Below are positions 7,886 through 13,098 of a DNA stretch of 13,098 bases, in pieces. Position numbers and translations under genes: made by a program. The notes below the pieces were generated by a model. That model was not told the origin of the DNA. It worked only from the letters and a program-made list of their open reading frames with translations, and searched no databases. Numbering within the stretch: position 1 is the first letter of the stretch; every line of letters begins with the position of its first letter. Source of the stretch: Bordetella parapertussis (GTDB lineage Bacteria > Pseudomonadota > Gammaproteobacteria > Burkholderiales > SG8-39); NCBI GenBank assembly GCA_945869935.1, contig CAMBSA010000006.1, positions 1-13,098 of the forward strand, read 5' to 3'.

Positions 7886-10101
7886 TCCGATATCCGTTTC
7901 GCCGCGGCACGTTCGCGCCGGCGGTAGCCGATGAACGCCGGCACCGTGCCAAACGCGATCAAGACGGCCACGAGGAACAGCGGCCAGAGCAACGGCCGGT
8001 TCCACTCCGCGCGCCGCCGCTCCCGCAATTCGGTGTCAATGCGCTGGAACTTGAGGCCGTTGCGTGCCATGTTGTTCGGCTTGCCGTTCCTGACCCAGGC
8101 GTGCGAAAGACCGTAGTCCTTGGGATGGAAGCCCCAGGCCCACGGTGCATCCTCACGCGCGATGCGCACCATCTCGTCGATCACCGCCTGGCGTTCCGGT
8201 CCGTTGTCCATGTTCTTCATTCGCTCGAACAACCGGTCGTATGCGGGGTTCTGGTAATTGGCCGCATTCTCGCCCTGTGTCTTTGCCCGGGACTGCGGAC
8301 CGTTGAGCAGAAACATGAAGTTTTCCGGATCAGGATAGTCCGCGTTCCAGCCGAGAAAAAACATCTGGGTGTTACCCGCGCGAACCTTTTCCTGGAATCG
8401 GTTCCAGTCCGAGGTCCGGATCTCGAGTTGCAGGTCCAGCTTGGCGAACTGGCGGCGATACCAGTTGAGCCGCGCGGCATCACCTGGTCCACGCGCGACG
8501 GTATCCAGATACAGCACCACCGGCTGCCCTGACTTCGCATCACGCCCGCCGGGGAAGCCGGCCTCGGCAAGAAGTTTTTTTGCCGCTTCGATCGACTTTC
8601 GTTTGGGCTTGTCGTCCACCCATTCGTACACGACCGGGTTCATTCCCTCGCGTCCATCGCGATATCCGAAGATACCCGGCGGTATCGGGCCCGAACCCGG
8701 GATACCCCTGCCGTTGGAAAAAATGGAAATGAATTCTTCCCAGTCCACCGCGATAGAGATGGCCTGGCGCAGTTTCCTCGCACGATCGCCAAGACCGCCT
8801 ACGACCGGGTCAAGAAAATTGAAGGCAAGATAGAAGGTGCTGGTGCCAACCGAGGTTCGCAGGTTGATGTCGCGCGACTCGAGCTCAGGCGTAAGAGCCG
8901 CCTCGCCTTCCATTCCCATCCGAACCGCCTGATCGAAGTTGTCGGAACTTATGCCCGACGCGTCGTAGTAGCCCTGCAGGAACTTGTTCCAGTAAGGGAT
9001 GCCTTCCTTTTCGCGCGAGTACACGATCCGGTCGATGAAGGGACCGGTCTTGCCTGCATCCGCAAGCAGGCCCGCAGCCCGGTCGCCGGGCTCGCCTACC
9101 GAGGGGTAGGACTCGCCGCGGAAATTGGGGTTCCGGTCCAGCACCATGCGCGAGTTGGGATTGTTTTCGCTAAGCATGTAAGGCCCGGTGCCCACCGGAA
9201 ACCAGTCAAGCGTCAGGTTGCGCCCCTCGTTCATGCCGCGCTGTGCGTAGAACTTGTCTGCTTCCCAGGGAATCGGCGCGAAGAAAGGCATCGCCAGCCA
9301 ATAGAGGAACTGCGGATACTTCCCCTTGACCCGCACCCGATACGTGTACTTGTCCACGACCTCGACGCCGATGAGCGGGTAGCGCCGCAAATCGAGCCAG
9401 GGTAGCCCCTTGTCGGATTTGCCGAATTTTTCGGCGTGCGACGCAATGATCGCCGCATCCTCTTTTTTCAATTGTGCCGCCAGTTCGCGCAATCCGACGA
9501 TGTACTCGCTCATGTGTCCGAAGATCGGCGACACAAAACGCGGATGCGCGAGTCGCTTGATCTCGTAGACGTAGTCCTCGGCAAGCAGTTCGCGCGTTCC
9601 CGTCCGCGGAAAATCCGCCACACCGTACTTGCCGCGGATGTCGGCGTCAGCGAGATCGAGATACAGCGGAGCACCTGCCTCGTCCTTCGCGAATGCGGGA
9701 TGCGGCTGAAACAGGATGCCCGGGCGGATGCGGATCTGATACACGCTGCTTGCCACCCGGTCCGCCGGTGCATTGGCAGGAAGCCGCCTGCCCTGCGCGT
9801 CAAAAAACTCGGGTCGGGGCATTTCTTCCGCGGTGAGCGTTGCAAGTTCATACGGCCGCTTGAGGTAGTGGTACTGCAGCGGCGGTTCGTAGATCTGTGC
9901 GGTGAACTCCGCCTCGTCGGACGCATAGGACTGCGCCGGGTCGAGGTGTTTCGGTCGCTCGGAGAACGAGGTGTAGAGCACATTGCGTCCGCGCTCGGAG
10001 GCCGGGTACGGGTCGTTGAGCGCGCCGCTGCAGGCGGCAAGGCCGAGCGACGAGAGTCCGAAGCAAAGTAGGAAAATCCGGCGACGCAAGGCTCGTATCA
10101 C
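7882..10101 (-). CDS. extracellular solute-binding protein of a peptide-type ABC transporter (family 5), lipoprotein with C-terminal membrane helix
   Basis: This periplasmic protein would deliver peptides or similar compounds to the permeases. With the GTG start at 10101 it has 739 residues. The signal (IRALRRRIFLLCFGLSSLG) ends in lipobox LAAC with the lipidated Cys at residue 24. Family 5 features include FTAQIYEPPLQYHYL, EDYVYEIKRLAHPRF, VGTGPYML, RKLRQAISIAVDWEEF and FFLGWNADYPDPENFMFLLN. A segment of about 50 residues around 193-242 looks like an insertion. A hydrophobic helix (about 703-726, LLWPLFLVAVLIAFGTVPAF) followed by GYRRRER closes the protein, which is unusual. E. coli YejA has about 600 residues and resembles this only at family level. 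The frame extends upstream to GTG 10149, but that would put 16 extra residues before the signal; TTG at 10089 is another option. It is the first gene of the operon. Confidence 0.92.
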   Translation of the reverse strand: MIRALRRRIFLLCFGLSSLGLAACSGALNDPYPASERGRNVLYTSFSERPKHLDPAQSYASDEAEFTAQIYEPPLQYHYLKRPYELATLTAEEMPRPEFFDAQGRRLPANAPADRVASSVYQIRIRPGILFQPHPAFAKDEAGAPLYLDLADADIRGKYGVADFPRTGTRELLAEDYVYEIKRLAHPRFVSPIFGHMSEYIVGLRELAAQLKKEDAAIIASHAEKFGKSDKGLPWLDLRRYPLIGVEVVDKYTYRVRVKGKYPQFLYWLAMPFFAPIPWEADKFYAQRGMNEGRNLTLDWFPVGTGPYMLSENNPNSRMVLDRNPNFRGESYPSVGEPGDRAAGLLADAGKTGPFIDRIVYSREKEGIPYWNKFLQGYYDASGISSDNFDQAVRMGMEGEAALTPELESRDINLRTSVGTSTFYLAFNFLDPVVGGLGDRARKLRQAISIAVDWEEFISIFSNGRGIPGSGPIPPGIFGYRDGREGMNPVVYEWVDDKPKRKSIEAAKKLLAEAGFPGGRDAKSGQPVVLYLDTVARGPGDAARLNWYRRQFAKLDLQLEIRTSDWNRFQEKVRAGNTQMFFLGWNADYPDPENFMFLLNGPQSRAKTQGENAANYQNPAYDRLFERMKNMDNGPERQAVIDEMVRIAREDAPWAWGFHPKDYGLSHAWVRNGKPNNMARNGLKFQRIDTELRERRRAEWNRPLLWPLFLVAVLIAFGTVPAFIGYRRRERAAAKRISE

Positions 10102-10107
10102 GAGCGA

Positions 10108-10136
10108 AGTGTATCCAAATCGCGACGGCCCCGTCA
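10108..10136 (-). promoter_or_regulatory. possible promoter of the ABC transporter operon
   Basis: On the minus strand TACACT (10113-10108) could be a -10 and GTGACG (10137-10132 region) a -35, with about 18 bases between, each matching four of six consensus bases. Transcription would then start at about 10101, at or next to the preferred GTG start, giving little or no leader. The region also contains the divergent fabI promoter. This is a weak prediction. Confidence 0.3.
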
Positions 10137-10182
10137 CGGCTAAATTCACGGGCGGCGATCGGGATGCCGTGTGCCCCTCCGG

Positions 10183-10188
10183 TATAAT
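10183..10188 (+). promoter_or_regulatory. -10 element of the fabI promoter
   Basis: A perfect TATAAT lies 27 bases before the fabI ATG; transcription would begin near 10195, leaving a leader of about 20 bases. No good -35 hexamer is visible 16-18 bases upstream, so an activator may be needed or the promoter may depend on other contacts. The ribosome site GAGG (10206-10209) lies six bases before the ATG. The earlier in-frame GTG at 10171 is upstream of this -10 and so would not be in the transcript. Confidence 0.6.
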
Positions 10189-10215
10189 TCCGCTGTCATT
10201 TTTGCGAGGCAGATC

Positions 10216-11022
10216 ATGGGATTTCTCGACGGAAAACGCATTCTGATCACCGGTCTGCTAAGCAACCGGTCCATTGCCTACGGCATCGCGCGGTCGGCCC
10301 AGAGACAGGGTGCGGAACTGGCATTCACCTACCAGAACGAACGCTTCCAGGAGCGCGTGACCGGCTTGGCGCGCGAACTCGGTAGCGAACTCGTGTTTCC
10401 CTGCGACGTCTCCAATGATGCGGACATCGAGAATACGGTCGCCGCCCTGCGCGGACGTTGGGATTCCATGGATGGCCTGGTGCATGCGATCGCCTACGCG
10501 CCCCGCGAAGCAATCGCGGGAGACTTCCTCGACGGCCTGTCGCGAGAGTCCTTCCGGGTGGCGCATGATGTCAGTGCGTACAGCTTCGCCGCGCTTGCCA
10601 AGGCATTCCTGCCGATGATGGAAGGCAGGCGGGCCGCGCTTCTGACGCTCACCTATCTTGGTGCAATGCGCGTTGTGCCGAACTACAACACCATGGGCCT
10701 CGCCAAGGCGAGCCTCGAAGCTTCAGTGCGCTACCTCGCGGCCTCGCTCGGCCCGCGCGGAGTCCGCGTCAATGGCATCTCCGCCGGACCGATCAAGACA
10801 CTCGCAGCGAGCGGCATTTCCGGCTTCGGAAAAATACTCAAGCACGTCGAGGAAAACTCACCCATGCGCCGCAACGTCACCACTGACGACGTGGGCAATG
10901 CGGCCTCATTCCTGCTGTCCGATCTCGCCGCTGGTGTTACCGGCGAGATCCTTTACGTGGACTCGGGGTTCAGCCATGTTGTTGGTGGCATGCCAACGGA
11001 AAAGGCCGAACCGGAGGCCTGA
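10216..11022 (+). CDS. fabI: enoyl-[acyl-carrier-protein] reductase (NADH)
   Basis: FabI catalyses the last step of each fatty-acid elongation cycle, reducing trans-2-enoyl-ACP with NADH in the cytoplasm. The 268-residue product, close to 262 in E. coli, begins [20 protein letters not shown], the FabI cofactor-binding start. The catalytic residues Y147, Y157 and K164 lie in [20 protein letters not shown], and [13 protein letters not shown] (189-201) covers the cofactor and substrate-binding loop. Position 93 is Ala (HAIAYAPRE) where E. coli has Gly; Ala also occurs naturally at this site in Gram-positive FabI. The ATG at 10216 is supported by GAGG and a TATAAT box. The gene stands alone, divergent from the ABC operon, and ends in a strong hairpin terminator. 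Confidence 0.97.
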   Translation: MGFLDGKRILITGLLSNRSIAYGIARSAQRQGAELAFTYQNERFQERVTGLARELGSELVFPCDVSNDADIENTVAALRGRWDSMDGLVHAIAYAPREAIAGDFLDGLSRESFRVAHDVSAYSFAALAKAFLPMMEGRRAALLTLTYLGAMRVVPNYNTMGLAKASLEASVRYLAASLGPRGVRVNGISAGPIKTLAASGISGFGKILKHVEENSPMRRNVTTDDVGNAASFLLSDLAAGVTGEILYVDSGFSHVVGGMPTEKAEPEA

Positions 11023-11027
11023 AATGG

Positions 11028-11057
11028 CAAAGGCGGGAGATCGTCCCGCCTTTGTTT
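11028..11057 (+). terminator. rho-independent terminator of fabI, possibly bidirectional
   Basis: A perfect 11-base-pair stem (CAAAGGCGGGA at 11028-11038 with TCCCGCCTTTG at 11044-11054) encloses the loop GATCG and is followed by TTT. It begins six bases after the fabI stop. On the minus strand the stem also lies downstream of the ppiD stop, so it may end both convergent genes, although the minus-strand side has no good T run. Confidence 0.85.
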
Positions 11058-11082
11058 CACCCCTGCCGGATGCTGATCCGAC

Positions 11083-12984
11083 TTACTGCTGCGGCTTCTT
11101 CTCCAGAGCCGCCTTGTTGATCTCGACTTTTGCCGACGCCCGCAGCGAAGCCAGATAGGCCTGCAGTTCGCGCGAGCCGTTCTCGCGACCCAGCTCCGTC
11201 TGCAATGATTTCTTCATTGCCTCGTCGAGCTTGGCATCCGTCACCTTGCTGATCCGCACGATCGCGTATCCGGAAGGCAGCGAAAGCCCTGCGTAGGCCG
11301 GAAGCTTCGACTTATCGGCGCGAAACACCGCGGTCAGGAGATCGGGCGGCATACCCTGGGCATTGTCGCGACTGATGACCCGCGCTTGACTGAAGGCCAG
11401 CCCCTGCGGCGTCTCGCCCTTGTTCAGTTGCGCAAGTCGCTCCTCGCCCACCTTCTGCGCGCGTACGACGCCCTGCTTTTGCACGACGCGCTTCTCCACG
11501 TCAGCACGCACCTCGTCGAAGGCGCGGATAGCCGCCGGCTTGTGCTCGAGTACCCGTGCCGCAACGATGACTCCGGATGAGACCTCGACCGCTTCGGTGT
11601 TGCGTTTGTTCTTGATTGTGTCGTCACCGAACAGCGCAGAAAGAATCCGGGGATTGTTAAGCTCGGCAATTCCGGCGCGAGCGCGCGTCACCCAGCCGCC
11701 ATCGCGCAGCGCGAGCTTGAAGCGATCCGCGGCCGGCTTGAGCGAATCGGACTGCTCATACACTAGGTTGGAGAAAGTCTCGGCGCTTTCGGCGAACTTC
11801 TTGCCTGCGCGTTGCTTGCGCAGTTCCTTCTCGATATCGCCTCTGACGGCTTCGAAGGGCTTCGTTTTGCCTGCTTTCACGCCCGCGAGCCGGACAATGT
11901 GAAACCCGAATTCGGACTCGATCAATCCGGGGGGATCGCCGGGCTTCATCGCGAACACCGCATCTTCAAACGGCTTGACCATCATGCCGCGACCAAAATA
12001 GCCAAGATCGCCGCCCTTGGAGCCGGAACCCGGATCCTCCGAATTTTTCTTGGCAAGATCTGCGAACGACGCCGGCGTCTTCTTCACCAGCGCGAGGATG
12101 TCTTCCGCTTTCGCGCGAGCCTTTTCCTTGTCCGCGGCGGAGGCCCCAGGCTTCACTCCCATGAGTATGTGGCTCGCCTGGCGTTCCTCCTTGTCCTCGA
12201 ACAGGGCACGATTCGACTCGTACCATGCCTTGACTTCTTCCGCGGTGACAGGCTCGCTCGCCAGTAGGGAGTCGGAATTGAACAACGCGTATTCGACTTT
12301 CACCTGCTCCGGAACCTCGAACTCCGCCTTGTTCGCGTCGTAATAGGCCTTGAGTTCGTCGGGAGTGGGTTTGATCTCCCGGGCAAACGCTTCCGCGGTC
12401 AGGCTGACGACCGCCACTTCCCTCTGCTCGCCGCGCAGCATGCCCCACTGCAAGGCAGTCGTGCGCGAGGAGATGCCCGCTTCCGCAAGACCCGAGGCGA
12501 GTTGCTGCATCAGCATGTCCGAGCGCAGCTTGGCTTCAAACGCGAGCGGGCTGGTCCTCTCCGCACGCAGCGCCTCTTCATAGCGCGCGCGGGAAAACTT
12601 GCCGTCTTCCTGGAACGCCGGCGTCGCCGTGATCAGTTCGCGGATCGCATCGTCGGTCACCGCCATCTTGCTCTTGGAGAGCTGCGTCATCAGGAGTCGC
12701 TGGCCGATCAGTCCCTCGAGCACGTCTTCGCGAAGTTCGGGCCGGTCAAACACGGATGCGTCAAAGTTACGACCGAGAAGACCGCGCATGCGGTCGAGCT
12801 GGCCGCGCAGCTGGTCGGTAAATTCCTGTTCGGTGATCCTGCTCCCATCGACGCTTGCCACCTCGTTCACCTGGGTGCTGTTTCCCTGATAGGAATCGAT
12901 TCCCCAGAAGGCGAACGGAGGAATGATCAGGATCGCGAGAAATACCTGCAGAAGACGCTTGTGCTTGGCTACTAAATCAAACAT
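11083..12984 (-). CDS. ppiD: PpiD-like membrane-anchored periplasmic peptidyl-prolyl isomerase/chaperone
   Basis: PpiD is held in the inner membrane by one N-terminal helix and helps proteins leaving the Sec translocon to fold in the periplasm. The 633-residue product (623 in E. coli) has a short cytoplasmic N-terminus, a helix at about 11-28 (LLQVFLAILIIPPFAFWG), a SurA-like chaperone region (about 36-225) with DVLEGLIGQRLL, and a parvulin domain (about 265-370). The latter shows RQASHILM, GGDLGYFGRGMM and SEFGFHIVRL. A C-terminal chaperone region with PpiD-like helices follows. The ATG at 12984 has GGAG ten bases upstream. It lies just after the terminator of a tRNA transcript, so it may depend on read-through. 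It converges on fabI. Identity is secure from architecture and length. Confidence 0.95.
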   Translation of the reverse strand: MFDLVAKHKRLLQVFLAILIIPPFAFWGIDSYQGNSTQVNEVASVDGSRITEQEFTDQLRGQLDRMRGLLGRNFDASVFDRPELREDVLEGLIGQRLLMTQLSKSKMAVTDDAIRELITATPAFQEDGKFSRARYEEALRAERTSPLAFEAKLRSDMLMQQLASGLAEAGISSRTTALQWGMLRGEQREVAVVSLTAEAFAREIKPTPDELKAYYDANKAEFEVPEQVKVEYALFNSDSLLASEPVTAEEVKAWYESNRALFEDKEERQASHILMGVKPGASAADKEKARAKAEDILALVKKTPASFADLAKKNSEDPGSGSKGGDLGYFGRGMMVKPFEDAVFAMKPGDPPGLIESEFGFHIVRLAGVKAGKTKPFEAVRGDIEKELRKQRAGKKFAESAETFSNLVYEQSDSLKPAADRFKLALRDGGWVTRARAGIAELNNPRILSALFGDDTIKNKRNTEAVEVSSGVIVAARVLEHKPAAIRAFDEVRADVEKRVVQKQGVVRAQKVGEERLAQLNKGETPQGLAFSQARVISRDNAQGMPPDLLTAVFRADKSKLPAYAGLSLPSGYAIVRISKVTDAKLDEAMKKSLQTELGRENGSRELQAYLASLRASAKVEINKAALEKKPQQ

Positions 12985-13000
12985 GGTTCCAAGGCTCCGA

Positions 13001-13030
13001 AAACAAAAAGGCGAACCGAGGTTCGCCTTT
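13001..13030 (-). terminator. rho-independent terminator after the tRNA transcript, upstream of ppiD
   Basis: Read on the minus strand, AAAGGCGAAC (13030-13021) pairs perfectly with GTTCGCCTTT (13016-13007) around a four-base loop, and is followed by TTTTTGTTT. This is a canonical terminator for a leftward transcript coming from the right edge. It ends only about 20 bases before the ppiD ATG. Confidence 0.85.
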
Positions 13031-13084
13031 GATGCGCCCTATCCGGACGATCCGGTCTGCAATGCAGGGGTTATGGACAAACTT

Positions 13085-13098
13085 TGGCGGAGTGGACG
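13085..13098 (-). tRNA. 3' end of a tRNA, most likely tRNA-Asp (partial)
   Basis: Read on the minus strand the last bases are CGTCCACTCCGCCA: the end of the T stem (CGT), a seven-base acceptor strand (CCACTCC), discriminator G and encoded CCA. This matches the 3' end of bacterial tRNA-Asp, whose discriminator base is G73. tRNA genes upstream of ppiD are common in this chromosomal context. Only 14 bases are visible, so the anticodon cannot be read and the call rests on the acceptor end and position. Confidence 0.6.

Noticed and set aside
7886..8005. Upstream extension of the YejB-like permease frame
   Set aside because: These 40 codons overlap the end of the binding-protein gene and are not permease-like; the ATG at 7885 starts at the family N-terminus.
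8575..8581. Run of seven A on the coding strand of the binding-protein gene (GCA AAA AAA CTT), a possible slippage site
   Set aside because: The full-length frame continues to a conserved-looking C-terminus and coupled junction, and I see no useful product from slippage and no downstream structure to support it.
10171..10215. Earlier GTG start for fabI
   Set aside because: It lies upstream of the TATAAT box and adds 15 residues before the conserved [13 protein letters not shown] start.
1..13098. Mobile element, CRISPR array, toxin-antitoxin or defence genes
   Set aside because: No direct-repeat arrays, transposase, integrase or nuclease-like genes were found; all intergenic gaps are short and the genes are core functions.

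Overview
The window is GC-rich chromosomal DNA from a betaproteobacterium-like organism. I infer this from the FabI N-terminus ([13 protein letters not shown]), from the tRNA-Asp/ppiD/fabI order, and from the dnaQ-rnhA-YafS-type methyltransferase block next to mltD. Coding density is very high. I see no mobile element, CRISPR array, integrase or prophage gene, so this reads as ordinary core genome with one slightly unusual transporter operon.

Left part (1-1466, leftward): a methyltransferase of the YafS family, rnhA (RNase HI) and the start of dnaQ (DNA polymerase III epsilon proofreading subunit) run in one direction with near-zero spacing and probably form an operon. A 220-base intergenic region (1467-1686) separates them from mltD (1687-3294, rightward), a LysM-bearing lytic transglycosylase. 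In E. coli gloB lies between the corresponding genes; it is absent here.

Centre (3313-10101, leftward): a four-gene peptide-type ABC importer in the order solute-binding protein, permease, permease, fused double ATPase, which is the order of E. coli yejABEF. All three junctions are 4-base ATGA overlaps. Three things are unusual. The solute-binding protein has both a lipobox and a C-terminal transmembrane helix. The YejE-like permease carries about 240 extra N-terminal residues with four predicted helices and a periplasmic loop. The two halves of the ATPase each carry an identically spaced four-cysteine motif.

Right part (10216-13098): fabI (enoyl-ACP reductase, rightward) diverges from the transporter operon and converges on ppiD (membrane-anchored periplasmic folding factor, leftward), with a strong hairpin terminator between them. 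Upstream of ppiD is a second strong terminator on the minus strand. The last 14 bases are the 3' end of a minus-strand tRNA, most likely tRNA-Asp.

Together the genes cover DNA replication and repair (dnaQ, rnhA), cell-wall remodelling (mltD), peptide-type uptake (the ABC operon), fatty-acid synthesis (fabI) and envelope protein folding (ppiD). I found no clear new system; the best candidates for a second look are the membrane-tethered binding protein and the extended permease.
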